Under the pieces are notes generated by a model. The model worked only from the letters and a program-made list of their open reading frames with translations. It made no database searches and had not been told where the DNA came from. Positions 1 to 13,900 of a stretch of DNA of 64,000 nucleotides are shown here, one piece after another. Both the position numbers and the translations under genes were made by a program. Position 1 is the stretch's first letter; every line of letters begins with the position of its first letter. This DNA is from Syngnathus acus (Eukaryota > Chordata > Actinopteri > Syngnathiformes > Syngnathidae): positions 19,032,008 through 19,096,007 of the forward strand of contig NC_051089.1 in the NCBI RefSeq assembly GCF_901709675.1. Direction: 5' to 3'.

Positions 1-1140
1 GGTGTAGAAAAGTGTAATCCCTCCAGGTGCTGCAGAGATACTTTTATGATCAGTTTGGGGGGTTATTTTTTACTCTGTTCAGTTTTCTCCATTTTCTATT
101 ACAGTGGAGCCTCGGTTTTCGAACACAATCCATTCCAGAAGGCTGTTCGAGAAGTGAATCGTTCGAATTCCGAATCATATTTTCCCATTACAAATAATGG
201 AAGAACAATCAATCCGTTCCATGCCAAAAAACCCGCCTTTTTTAGCATTTTTTCATTTGCGCAATTTTGTCCAATCACGCAACTGCAGCGCACCGCCGAA
301 CGCGCAACCGTAGCGCGTCGCCGACCACGCAACTCCACCGCGCTGGTCGCATTATTGTGACAGAGCCGTCGCTGAAATTTAGAAAATATTTTTAAAGTCC
401 TGATGTACTTTCCAAAATGTAAGTGGACCTCAGTGCGCAGGGATCTTATTTGGTCCGATCGTGCAACCGCAGCGCGCCGGGTGCTCAGTGTCTCATTGCT
501 TTAGGAGCGTCTTTGTGTTTTAGGATGGCTTTACTGCTCGCACTTGCTTTCTTTGGAGGCATGATTAGAGTTGATGGAATCCTCAGAGTAACGAGAACGT
601 AATAACGAACGGAGTCAGTTGGCATGCGGGTCGTCTCGGCTCATCTCGCGAGTTTCGACAACCGAATTTCGTCCGACATCCGAAACAAAAAAATCTCGAA
701 TTTTTTGTTCGAATTCCGATTTGTTCAAGAACCGGGACGTTCGAAAACCGAGGCTCCACTGTACGTGTTTTTATCTATTACATCACATCGGTTGGGGCGG
801 GACAAACCAAACAAGGTAATCAGTGTGGACGAACAGTTTTGCAAACCCGGCATGTTTTTCATATGCGCCAACTTTTGTAGTCCAATCAACTCAAGGATCC
901 CGAAGTGGAGAGATCAAAATGTTTGTTGTTGGATGCATCAATCCACACAAATCATTGCACCGTCCCCCAACATCAGAACCTCAAAGAAGTGCCTTGTCAA
1001 ATTTCATTTTGACAATCAGACGGACAGCTCCTCGCCCCAACCTCCGCATGCCGAGGACTAAGGACATTCTGAGCACAGACGCTGCCAGTGACACACTGCA
1101 CAGGGAGAGGCAACGATCCACGGGCTACTGGTAATCACTA
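1..1140 (+). mobile_element. Repeat D copy (unknown DNA transposon) interrupted by a pogo-like element
   Basis: Bases 1-101 and 762-1000 match the continuous sequence at 25745-26080, which starts at a terminus CAGTGGCGTGCAGTGAGG. Here the sequence is split by the element at 102-761. Part of the right side recurs at 7327-7516. No intact transposase is seen. The bases after about 1010 diverge from the other copies. The superfamily is not assigned. Confidence 0.6.
102..761 (+). mobile_element. pogo/Tigger-like non-autonomous element, copy 1
   Basis: 660 bp, terminal inverted repeats CAGTGGAGCCTCGGTTTTCG and its complement, flanked by TA on both sides (100-101, 762-763). The same family at 15666-16469 encodes a CENP-B-like helix-turn-helix, which points to pogo/Tigger. 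The interior has GC-rich repeats of a roughly 200-bp unit (CGCGCAACCG-type strings). It is inserted in repeat D. Confidence 0.82.
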
Positions 1141-1527
1141 TTCACCACGAACTCTGCAAAGACTCTTGCACAACGCATGGTGATCGCAGTCAACAATGGG
1201 ACTATGGGTTTATTTGTGATTTTGGTGTTTTGTTGCGTGTGGATGAAGTTAAAGTAAAAATAAAATGAAGAATGATTTAATTCGGGGAAAAATCTTGCAT
1301 GAAGTAATTAGTATTATATATATTATTTTGTGTTAAAGTGCATGATTTTATGATCTAAGACTAACAATTTATGATTGTTTGTAATTTCATGCTTTGAAGG
1401 TTTTTCACCTGACGAAATAAATTGAGTGAAACCACGTCAAGCCCTTCTTTGCAAGTGGAGAAAGCTGTGCGGTCATAATACATTGACAATGCATACTAAT
1501 AATAGAGTTTACATTCATTGTATTTAC
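1141..1527. other. ano1 intron, no recognised element
   Basis: AT-rich sequence between repeat D and exon 11. No exon, tRNA or transposon end is recognised. Confidence 0.5.
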
Positions 1528-1688
1528 CCCACAGGGCCATGAAAATGGCGAAAAAGACAGTTGCTGCGTTGTCGAAGAGATGGCTGGCTCTGGCAGTACC
1601 ACATGCTGTCGTGAGTTTCCAGTAGTTACAAGCACTATCACAAAGTGGGCACATTGTGATGTTGTTCCTTGGGTCACAAACCTCCATA
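1528..1688 (-). CDS. ano1: ano1 exon 11, first extracellular loop and start of TM2
   Basis: 161 bp: completes Ser, then 53 codons from [20 protein letters not shown] to [12 protein letters not shown], plus one base. The acceptor follows CCCCCTATAG and the donor is GTAAAT. Five Cys match the conserved Cys of the ANO1 loop, which are known to form disulphides, and NIT is a possible N-glycosylation sequon. The next exon is not found between 1 and 1527, so the gene continues off the window. Confidence 0.95.
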
Positions 1689-4600
1689 CTATAGGGGGAC
1701 AACAGAGAACTAAATTAGAATAAACCAAAATAATTATATAATGTGAAATTAAAACAGCCAGTCCTTTGGTACAGTGTTTTCCAAATAATTATGCATGTAG
1801 GATTTTCACATGTTGTGTATACAGTTTCTTTGCAGTATAGAAAGCAATACCGATTTCTTTTTTTGCATGGAATGGTCAAATATTTGGAAAAGGATCAAAA
1901 ACATTGGACATTTCAAGACAATCGTTTAACTGGTAAATAACTTGTAATTTTACTTACCGTGTTTTCCCATGCATAATACGCAAAATTTAACTAATTTATT
2001 GTCCTAAAATCTGGGGTGCGCATTATGCATGGGTACAACAATTTTTGAAGAAAATCTCCCTCGAAATAAAACTTGAAATCACACCTTTCTTCTTGTTTGT
2101 TGTCAATCGCGCATCGCTTTCAGCCATCCTGCCCAAGTCAGTAAAATTCATAATTGACAACACATCGTTTGATGCGATGGTGCAATCCTTGATGGTGTGT
2201 TATTGTCAAATATTGTTTGGTTTTTAATCTCCATCGCAAACCGGATATCATACGGATGCCGTCATTACAGATGCGCAGAACGGATGCGCAAGACACGTCA
2301 GCTATATAAAGAGCGAGAGTTCAGTTCTCTACCTAAATGCGTATTACAGGTAATATTTTATTTCACAACACTTTGCCTTGTTCCTTTCTTCTCTGCTGTT
2401 CACTTCAAACACGCTCCATACGAACACAATGCTCTCATATCAGACGCTTGCTCGATCACCTGCTCGTTTGCTGTCACAATGTACCCGACACAAATCCGAA
2501 ACATTTCTTCGCTATCGAGTTTGCTAGCGGATGCGCAGTGATACTGACCGGCAGAATAACATCCCGTTGTTCCCAAAGATGATCTTTTTTCTGAAATAAT
2601 TTTACGTTTATGGACTTATGTCAGAGTCAAAATTTGGGTGCGTATTATACATGGGTACAGGCTTTTTTCCAGCATTGACATGCCATTTTTAGGGTGCGTA
2701 TTATGCACGGGGGCGCATTATGCATGGAAAAACACGGTATAAAGCAACTGGGTTTGTTCAGACAAAGGCATAATAAGGAAAGTTCTTGTCACGACTCGTC
2801 CCCGATCATGTCTGTGTAGGAATAACAATACCAATACACCTCTGAACAATGTCTGAGAGGCTGTGGTTGTTGCTGCACAAACGTTAATCACAAAAAGTTA
2901 AGCATCAACAGACCTTAAGGACTTAAGAAGCTGACAGACTCCATGGATGGAAGTCGTATAACTGTTATTAAAAATAATGTTGGCTATATTGGTCACTAAT
3001 TTTCTTTTAAGAATCGCCTGTATTGTCATTATAATTTACATTATAACAAAATCAGCTCAGTGGCCTAGTGGTAGAGTGTCCGCCCTGAGACTGGAAGGTT
3101 GTGGATTCAAACCCCGGCCGAGTCATACCAAAGACTATAAAAATGGGACCCATTGCCTCCCTGCTTGGCACTCAGCATTAAGGGTTGGAATTGGGGGGTT
3201 AAATCACCAAATGATTCCCGAGCGCGGCACCGCTGCTGCTCACTGCTCCCCTCTCCCCCAGGGGATGGATTAAGATCACACGGGGATGGGTTAAATGCAG
3301 AGGACAAATTTCACCACACCCAGATGTGTGTGTGACGATCATGAGGTTACGACGAGCTCAAGAAAGTGCTGTGATTGTTTTTTTTTGTGATTGAGCTACT
3401 CGTGATGTATCGTGAATGAATCACAGCAGGCTTTAAGATATCGGCAAATATCGTATCGTGATTCTTTGTATCGATATGATATCGTATCGTGACAAAACCC
3501 GCGATTTACACCCCTAATTATTATAATAATAATATATATAATATATATAATAATTATTTATTTATTATTCACAATTGTCATGGTGATCTTTCTGGTGATT
3601 TCTTAACTAGGCTGGATGTATTTTTTTTGTTGGTGTTGATTTCTCCGACTGCCCATAAAGGCACCACCGCGATCAGTTAGGTGAAAATGAAAAGAGAGGA
3701 AAGTGACGTGCGGACATGTGAAAAAGGCGGCTCTGTATGGGAGAGAAGTTGAAGAGGAATAAAAACACCCTTGGAAACCAAAACTTGCCCCTCGTCGTGA
3801 CTCGGAGCCGCAACAAATGTTTCGGATTTGTGTAGGGTACATTGTGACAGCAAACGAGCAGGTGATCGAGCAAGCGTCTGATACGAGAGCATTGTGTTCG
3901 TATGGAGCGTGTTTGAAGTGAACAGCAGAGAAGAAAGGAACAAGGCAAAGTGTTGTGAAATATAATATTACCTGTAATACGCATTTAGGTAGAGAACTGA
4001 ACTCTCGCTCTTTATATAGCTGACGTGTCCAAAAAAAAAAAAAAAAAAAAATATTAAAAAAAAATTGTACCCATGTATAATGCGCACCCCAGATTTTAGG
4101 ACAATAAATTTGTTAAATTTTGCGCATTATACATGGAAAAAAACGGTAAATAAGAAAAAAATATGTGTGAGCACATTGATATGACACAATATTGCACGTT
4201 TGTATTGTACTGGAAAATATTGCACGTTTGATCCTACAACAGTTATTCGACTTTGTATTTCAGAGTTCTGTTCAGTACCGTGATGGCTCTGGGGAAGAAG
4301 CTATCCCTGGACCTAATTATCCGGGTTTTGTGTGACTTATACTGTCGACCTAAGGGTAGTGGGTCAAACAGGTGGCTCCTGGGGTGGGATTCATCTTTGA
4401 TGATGCTGGCTGCTCTGCTGAGGTAGCGGAAGCTGGCAATGTCCTCTAGGCTGGACAGGGAGCAGCCATTCGCTGGACCATGTCTATCACTCTTTGCAGC
4501 ACTCTTCTGTCTGCTGCTGAGCACCATTTGTGCCATGCTGTGATGCCATATGCGAGGATGCTCTGGATGGTGGCTCTGTAGAACAACACCGGCAGCTTCT

Positions 4601-6382
4601 CCTCCAGATTATTCCTCCTTAGTACCCTCAGGAAGTGGAGTCACTGCTGTGCTTTCTTTACCACCACTGTCGTGTTGGCAGACCAGGAGAGGCTATCGTA
4701 GATCTGTACTCCCAGGAACCTTATCAAACTGACCCCTCACAGTCCCCATTGATGTAAAGCGGGGCTGGGTAAGCACTGCTCTTTCTGAAGTCTAGAATTA
4801 TTTCCTTAGTTTTTGTGGTGTTCAGTGGCAGGTTGTTTGCTGACCACCGCACTGTCAGTCGGTTGACCTCATCCCTGTAATCAGACTCTTTTCCTCCTGA
4901 GATGAGCCCAACCATGGTGGTATCATCCGCAAACTTTAAGATGGAGTTCGGGGGATGGGTCGGTGAGCAGTCGTGAGTATGTAGGGTGCATAAGAGAGGG
5001 TTCAATACACAGCCTTGAGGGGAGTCGGTACTAAGTATGACAGTGGCGAAGAGGAGGGGTCCTAATTTCACGGACTGTCTGTGAGAAAGTTTATCCACTG
5101 ACACATGGGGGAGGAGATGCCCAGGTGAATGAGTTTCTGGACCAGGTTCTTCGGGATGATGTGGTTGGAAGCTGAGCTGAAGTTCAGGAAGAGCATCCTT
5201 ACATAACTCCCCCTATGCTCCAGATCAGTGGACCCCAACCTTTTTAGCACCACGGACCATTTTATTGTCAGACAATATTTTCACGGGCCGGTGTTTGATG
5301 ATGTCATGATTTTTGCGAAGGAAACTTCTAAAAGTCATTCAAGAAAAAACTAATCAAATCAAATCTCCTGCCTGTCCTTGCGGGAATAGCGCCGGCCAAC
5401 CTTCGGCGAGAGGCTGCCACCTTCGTTCTCGCCAGGAAGGCAAAAAATAACAACTGGCACATCCTGCACAACACTACAACAACTCCAGCTCCACCAAGCA
5501 GACTCAAGGCACGCCACCCCTACAACATGGCAGCACAAGAGATGCTCAATTCCATCCCTGAAGACATCTCCAGAGATGCCTGGCTGGCAGCAGCTTGGAA
5601 GCAGGAGTGGGAGGCAGCTGGCCCCTCCCTCATGCACCGTTATGTCTGGGAACCAGGAGACGGCGCCATAGGAGGAGACGAACTACTTCGCCAGCAGTGG
5701 ACCACACTGAACCGCTTAAGAACTGGTGTTGGGCGCTTCAACACGTCTATGCGGCAGTGGGGACTGGCGGACAGTGCAGCATGCGAGTGTGGAGCCCCCG
5801 AGCAGACAGCCGACCACATCATCAACACCTGCCCCCTATATAGACCACCCTCAGAGGCCGGCCTCTTCGACCTGGGACCAGAGATGCTGGCGTGGCTCCA
5901 CGACACCAAGTTGGAGCTCTGACGTTACACGAGAGAGAGAAATCAAATGTCGAAAGTATCAATAAATGAAATAATCACGGACTGCACATTGTTTTCAGAA
6001 GTTTTCTTCGCAAAAATCGTCCATGTTTGAAGTACAATCCCATTTCCGCAAAACAGACCAACCAACCACAATCTTAAACGTCAGCCTATTGTCCTTCCAG
6101 CTGATCATACAGCGTCATGTCTTCAAAAGTGATCTGAACACCAAGTGGATGTGGTACCTACGCCAGCTTATATAATATGTGGTGGATAAATACGACAAAA
6201 TAAAATGATACGACTGGCATAAAAGCAATGGTATTGTGGAGCCGAAGTAAAGGAGGCTCCACTGTATATATATATTTATATATTTACACACACACACACG
6301 TACACATATATATATATATATATATATATACTATATATATATATATATATATACTATATATATATATACTACATAATATATA

Positions 6383-6416
<34 letters not shown>

Positions 6417-7902
6417 GTATATATATATATATATATATATATGTGTACGTGTGTGTGTGTGTGTAAATATATATATACAGTGGAGCCTCAGTTTTCGAAC
6501 ACAATACGTTCCAGAAGGATGTTCGAGAAGTGAATCGTTCGAATTCCGAATCATATTTTCCCATTACAAATCATGGAAAAAAATTAGTCCGTTCCAAGCC
6601 AAAAAAACACCTTTTTTAAGCATTTTTTCATTTGCTCATTTTTGTCCAATTGCACAACTGCAGCGCACCGCCGAACGCGCAACCGTAGCGCGTTGCCGAC
6701 CGCGCAACTGCAGCGCACTGGTCGCATTATTGTCACAGAGCCGTCGCTGAAATTTAGAAAATATTTTTAAAGTCCTGCTGTACTTTCCAAAATATAAGTG
6801 GATATCAGTGCGCAGGGAGCTTAATTTTGTCCGATCGTGCAACTGCAGCGCACCGCCGAACGCGCAACCGTTGCGCGCCACCGACCGCGCAACTGCACCG
6901 CGCTGGTCGCATTATTGTGACAGAGCGGTCGCTAAAATTTGGAAAATATTTTTAGAGTCCTAATGTACTTTCCAAAATTTAAGTGGACCTCAGTGCGCAG
7001 GGAGCTTAATTTGGTCCGATCGTGCAACCGCAGCGCGCCGGCCGGGCGCTCAGTGTCGCATTGCTTTAGGAGCGTCTTTGTGTTTTAGGATGGCTTTACT
7101 GCTCCCACTTGCTTCCTTTGGAGGCATGATTAGAGTTGATGCAATCCTCAGAGTAACTAGAACGTAATAACGAACGGAGTCATTTGGCATGCGGGTCCTC
7201 TCGGCTCATCTCGCGAGGTTCGACAACCGAATTTCGCCTGACATCCGAAGCAAAAAAAATCTCAAAATTTTTGTTCGAATACCGATTTGTTCAAGAACCG
7301 GGACGTTCGAAAACCGAGGCTCCAATGTACGTGTTTTTATCTATTACATCACATCGGTTGGGGCGGGACAAACCAAACAAGGTAATCAGTGTGGACAAAC
7401 AGTTTTGCAAACCCGCCATGTTTATCACTTGCGCCGACTTTTGTAGTCCAATCAACTCAAGGATGCCGAAGTGGAGAGATCAAAATGTTTGTTGTTGGAT
7501 GCATCAATCCACACATACCGATTTGTTCGAGAACCGGGACGTTCGAAAACCGAGGCTCCACTGTAGCAATTGTTATCATTCATTTTTTAAAAATACGTGA
7601 ACAATTTTACTCGCCTCTGATTTCAGAACTATATATATATATAAACTTCATATAGTTATTTGATATATTTTATTTCGCGTAGCAACTTGTATATATTTTT
7701 ATCGTTACAGTTCAGTAGTTGTTGGCTCGTTGAACTCTTGTTTTGTTAAATAAAGAGCCGTTTACCAAACCCACGTCTTTCCTGGTACTTTGTTAACGCT
7801 ACAATATTGTTATATACTAGATCTGTGGAATAACGACGTGGCTGACGTCAGCGGGGCACGCGCGGCGTTGTTGACAAAGGACGAGGGATTTGATCGATGG
7901 AT

Positions 7903-7933
<31 letters not shown>

Positions 7934-10900
7934 GCGAATGCAAAGTCCCTAAGCCAAGCAGTTGCCTCCTGGTCTGTTGTATGGAGGGTGACTAACCCTC
8001 CTTTAAGTCTGTGGAGAGGACAAACGTCTATGATGTGTTCCATGGTTTGCTCCTCTCCACAAGCACACAGTGGGGTGGGGCTACTGCCCCATTTGTGAAG
8101 GCTTGCCAAGCAGGGGCCATGTCCAGTCCTGAAACGATTGAGTGTGGACCACTGTCTTCTTGAGAGGTTGGTGCCAGGGACCTGAAGGTTGGGGTCTGGC
8201 ACCAAGTGTTTGTTTGGGACCTTCTTGGACTCCCATTCCATTTTCCAAGCCAACTGGATGGTGAAGTCGGTTGGTGGGGTGTTCTTCCAGATTGGTCGTC
8301 TGGACGGGAGTCGAGCATTGGGTGGGTTGTAGATGTCTGTATAGATCGGTAGATGGGGAGAGTCTTTGATCTTTTGAAGCATCTTATGAGTGGCTGCTTC
8401 TCGCCGGATATGTGGGGGGGGGGATGTTTGATAGGACAGGAAGCCAGGGGAGTGATGTTGAGCGGACCGTCCCGGTTATGGTCCTCATGGTTGTGTTGAG
8501 CTGGGTGTCCACATAGTGAGTGTGGGGGGACCTTGACCAGACAGGGGCACAATATTCAGCTGCAGAGTATGCAAGGGCCAGTGCCGAGGTGCGCAGTGTG
8601 GACGCTACTGCCCCCCATTTCACACCACCGAGTTTGCAGAGCAGGTTGTTCCTTGATTTAACTTTGGCTGCCATCCCCTTTAGGTGTTCCTTAAAAGATA
8701 GGGTCCGGTCAAGGGTCACTCCAAGGTAGGTTGGGTTGGAGGCGTGCTTCAGCTTGAGTCCACCCAGGTAGATGTTTATTTCTCTGGCAGCTTTTGCGTT
8801 ATGGAGATGGAATACGCTGGATACAGTTTTTGCTTGGCTTGGCTTTAGGCGCCAGGTTTTACAGAACTGGTCCAGTTTGACAAGATCTTCTGTAAGCACC
8901 CGTTCCAGTTGGTCGAAGTCTGGTGCTTGAAATGCCAGACAGATGTCATCTGCATAGATGAATTTCCGGGATTTGGTGGTGGGTAGGTCATTTATGTAGA
9001 GGTTGAACAATGTTGGAGCTAGGACTGAGCCTTGTGGTAGCCCGTTTGCCTGCCTTCTCCATGCATTCGTGTTCTGACCAAGGTGAATTCTGAACCTTCT
9101 GTTTGTCAGCAGAGTTTGTATTATTGCCGTTGCCCAGGCAGGGAGCGCTTTTGTGAGTTTGAGTAGGAGGCCTTTGTGCCAGATAGTATCATAGGCGGCT
9201 GTGAGACACAGTCCCTGTCTTCAGTCTGTTCTCGAAACCATTTTCGATGAAGGTGGATAGGGCCAGTACTTGTTCTCCTGTGCTGCGGTCCTTGCGGAAA
9301 CCTGCCTGATCCACACAAAGAAGTTCCTCTACTCCTGGCGAAATACGTTGTAAAAGTAGTCGTTCCAAGACTTGTACCTGTCCAGGACCAGGAAACGTGC
9401 AAGGAACATCTCTACAGACCCTTCTCACCCAGGTTGCAGTCTGTTTGAACTACTTCCCTCCGGACGGCGTTATAGAGCTCGGTACGCCAAAACCAGCAGA
9501 CACAGAGACAGCTTCTTCCCCCAGGCTGTTGCTCTGATGAACTCACACCACTCATAGAGTCTCAGAGTCATTACTCTGCAATAACATCCTGCTCTTCACA
9601 CCTTTTTGAATTTGTCTACACTGTTTTTGCCATTATTCACATGTCCTGAGTGTTGTTAGTCACCTAAATGTTGAACAGAGGGTGTGTTTTACCGAAGTCA
9701 AATTCCTTGTTTGGCACGCTCAAACATGGCGAATAAAAACTCTTGAATCTTGAATTTTGAAAGGAACGCTGAGTAGGGAGATTGGGCGGTAGCTGGCTGG
9801 CAGCTTGTGGTCTTTGCCAGGTTTTGGTATGGCAATAACTTTTGCTGTCCGCCATTTCTTCGGGATCGAGTTTGTTTTTACAATCCTAGTGTAGAATCGT
9901 GTCAGCCAGGTTTGGGCTCGGGGGCCGAGGTGTTTCATGAACTCTGGAGAGATGTTGTCATATCCTGCTGCCTTTCCACATTTCAGGCCCTGCAGGACTT
10001 TCTCCAGTTCAGCAACTTCGATGGATTTAATGATTTGGAGTGACACAGATGGTTTGATAATATTGTTGTTTATATGATAGTTATTTGATATATACTTTAT
10101 ATATCGTTATATGGGTCTGTGGAATATTTAGAATATTTAGACATCAGCGGCGCGGCGCATACGCGGCATCATTTCCATAAAGGACGATCGATGGATTTAA
10201 TGAATTGGATTGACACAGATAGTGTTATTTATGTAATAGTTATTTGAATAACTCTGAATGTTACCTCAGGGCCGTTCTCAGCTCTTCGTTTGTGTTAATG
10301 TCACGTTAGCATACCTATCGTTTAGCCTGTTGTTGCTCGTTCATGTCTGTTCTTGGTGTTTTGTTGAATAAATCTCCCCCAAAATGCGACTTATACTCCA
10401 GAGTGACTTATATATGTTTTTTTTCACTTTATTGTGCATTTTATGGCTAATGCGACGTACTATATTCCGGAGCGACTTTTAGTCCGAAAAATACGGTAGT
10501 CCCGTAGTGTCTGAGGTTGAGGTAAGGTTCCAGAGTTGGGAGAAGGCAGTATATTTTTTGCTCAGGACTCTGGGTAAGAGTGTTACACAGATGTGCGTCA
10601 TACACTGTTGGATGTGGCTCGATGAGACATAGCCGCACAAACCTACAGCGTCCACATGGGTGACTCAGACTCAGAGAGCCAGAGGTAGGATTAAAAAATT
10701 TGTGAAAGGCTTCAAAATAAGCGGTTTCTTATTGCTATTTTAGTGTCAAATTCAATGTTTTGAGCTTCAATAGTAAATACTGAACAGCAAAAACAGAGAC
10801 TTAATAGCCAAACGTCAAAAGTAAAGATGTGTATTGGGAGCCGTTCTCACATTCACTTGATAGAACCAGCACATAAGTGTCAATTACTAATTGTGTATGA

Positions 10901-13900
10901 GTCACTGACTGAACGAGCCAAGAATTCACAGAGGAGAAAGAAAAGGGATGAAAATAGGAGAGAGCAGGAAAAATCTAAAGTATCTGGACATGCAGCTGCT
11001 CAAAGCATAGGCACCTTTTTCACGTGTTTCTCATTGTTTTTCTCAAAAGGTATTTGGGTGCTTTTTTTCAAAAAACGTTTTTTGTACTCCAACCTTTGTT
11101 CAGTACATAAAGTAATCAGCTGATAGAAAGAAGACACATCACAGTGCTGAGCTGACAACCTCTACAGAAGGTGGAAGAGCACGCCATGACTAGTCAGATA
11201 AATGCAAAATTGTTTTAATTTTCTAATTGTCTTAAATAAAGAAAAGAAAACCAATTGTTAAATAAATGAATATCTTTTTAAAATTAATGCAATTTCTAAA
11301 ATTACAACGCAGCAGAGTTGGAAGGAGGAAGAATTGGAGGATAATTTGTTGTTGTTTTCAAGTTCAGTAAATGTATCATACACTGTTTTATCAGGGCCGT
11401 GTAAGGTTAAAATTCTAGTTGTGCATAAAAATTGTTACAAATCAAATCTCCACTTTACCTTGGTATATTATCATCAATAGTGGCACAGCCATAGAGGAAT
11501 ACAATTACTCCAACAATGGCAGCAGGGATTAACATCTGTGTGTAGACTCCAAGCCAGGCAAAGTACAGTCCAACCTTCTCACCAAAATATTTCCTGTGGG
11601 CAAAAAAAATAATATTAAATAAAATAATAATAAATGACAAATTAATAATTTACTAATGGTGTGTATTATAATACAGTCGAACCCCGGATCTCAACCGCCT
11701 CGGTACTCAACAAATTCAACGTGAAATCTCGGGAAATTAAAAGATTAAAGATTAAAGTCCCAATGATCGTCACACACACACCTGGGTGTGGTGAAATTTG
11801 TCCTCTGCATTTAACCCATCCCCGTGTGATTTTAATCCATCCCCTGGGGGAGAGGGGAGCAGTGAGCAGCAGCGGTGCCGCGCTCGGGAATCAGTTGGTG
11901 ATCTAACCCCCCAATTCCAACCCTTAATGCTGAGTGCCAAGCAGGGAGGCAATGGGTCCCATTTTTATAGTCTTTGGTATGACCCGGCCGGGGTTTGAAC
12001 CCACAACCTTCCAGTCTCAGGGCGGACACTCTACCACTAGGCCACTGAGCTCAAAAGAAATCTTTGCCTCTGATCTCGAACAAAGCTTTGGAATCTGACG
12101 TTAGTTGGAGTTGTTGTTTAGCAGGTTCTAAATCATTGTCACGCTCAACTGTGGGCTGAAAAATGCACTCACAAGACCACAGGGGTTGGCGCTGAAGAGT
12201 TGACACAATAACAACCGTGTAAAAAGAGAGCTACTGTGTTTGTAAAAAATAGCCATCCTTTAGTTCACATTGATTCACTTTAAGGACATTATTTCCGGGA
12301 ATTTGGCTCGTCTACCATGGGTAAATGTGTTTCGTGTTTAAAAAGTGTTATTGTGGTATGTTTAATTTATTTTGAGTTCGTTACACCTAAATCGCGATTT
12401 TACACGCTTTGGCGTCCAGAATTTGGGAATCGCGTTAATCCTAAAAGCGTGGTGTATAAATCTTGTTTTTTTTGGAAAGCCTTTTTTTTAGGCAGCCGAA
12501 GAGGTCCTATGTTGCGTTAATTTATGTCAGACATGTTGCTGAAATGATAATGTTTGCTGCACACACATCGATGTCTTTTGACATTGTATTAAAAAAGAAG
12601 CAATACGCAGATGACATTATCAGGCATCATTTTGATGCTATGTGAATTGGATGGAAGAGAGAAAAAAGCAACCACTTATTCTACTACTGTGTCCGGCCAT
12701 GCTCTTTCACTTCTGAGTGACTCTGTGGATGGGTGCTTCCGTGAGCTTCCTCCTTTCCGAATCAAAAACAATCCTAGCTATCCGTAACACTGTATTAAAG
12801 CAGTCATAAAGATCAAACAGCCCGACTTCTTATTATCTAACGTCTTTAAATTGGTCACAGAAATCAATTCATTAGTGCTAAGATTTACGCGCTACTCATT
12901 TAGCTTCGTACGGTCCTTATGTCGTGCATTTAAAATACTACTTGAAAATGTATTTATGAAAAAACAAAATTGAGGTTCATGACCAAAGAGCCTTAGACAG
13001 AAATTCCGGTAAGATTAAATCGAGTAAAATCGAGATGTAGGTGCATTTGTCTTTTAAATGTCGGACGTGTCAAGCGCCGCATATGGACCGCGTAAGGCTG
13101 TGCTCCAAGTTTTTGCTGTACTGTTTTTGTCATGGTTTTATGCACTAGTTTAGACAAGATTAGAGAAATTGCTACAGCACTTGACAGCTTCGCTTCTCGA
13201 CACTCCTTCTGTTCTACTGTACAAACGGTGACACTGCAATAGTAAACTCTGATTTAAGTTAGAAACTAATATTGATTTTCAGACACACTTGTTTCTGTTT
13301 TCAAAGGAGAGACACGAAACACAAAGGGTTGAATTCCACTGACCATTGTAAAATGTATGTTTCCTCAATTTTCTATTTGTGCAACAAATTGGAAAATGAG
13401 TCATTTTTGTTTGTTTGTTTGTTTTCATTTTGGTTTTTGGAAAATATTAAGACGTCATTATCATCTTTTGCAGTTTTGAAGACAAAGAACAGTGGTTTGC
13501 AATGCTACTTGAGTCGTGTCTAGCACTGCTCCATTCTGGGGAAAAAAATAACCACGAGAATACGAAAATGAGAAAGCAAATGCACACTGGCATCTTTGAT
13601 CTGATGTGCCTGTAAAGATTTCAGATGCAAACTGTTTACCAGATGATTTCTACCTTATTTTAAACGCACAATGAATCTCACCTAATTAGTCCAATGGGCT
13701 GGTACTTGTAGAAGACACTATAGCTGGCCCATTCCTCATATAGTGTCTGGGAAGAGAAACAGTCAGTGAGCATTCCAACTATTTGGAAAATAAACATAAT
13801 TATGCACTAAATTAACTTGACAATTGATACAGTCACTTAAGCAATTTTACAATACCTGCTGACCAATGGTAATTAAATTCAGTCTTTTAAACCTACTGAC

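Larger units (their letters stand above)
7655..10498 (+). mobile_element. Family A element (AAGTCGC termini), holding a nested LINE
   Basis: Bases 7655-7905 and 10018-10498 match continuous sequence at 33852-34560. The right end is CGACTTTTAGTCCG then AAAAATACGG followed by TA. The left part of the element is missing. The middle is the LINE at 7906-10017. Family A recurs complete at 21300-22099 and 52979-54441. Confidence 0.78.

Noticed and set aside
3053-3120. tRNA-like sequence with box A and box B
   Set aside because: Part of a SINE present in several copies; it does not fold into a full tRNA with anticodon arm by eye.
3673-3984. 103-residue frame starting [16 protein letters not shown], recurring at 2337, 33166 and 39491
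   Set aside because: Conserved only because it lies in MITE family C. Stops and indels differ between copies and there is no domain.
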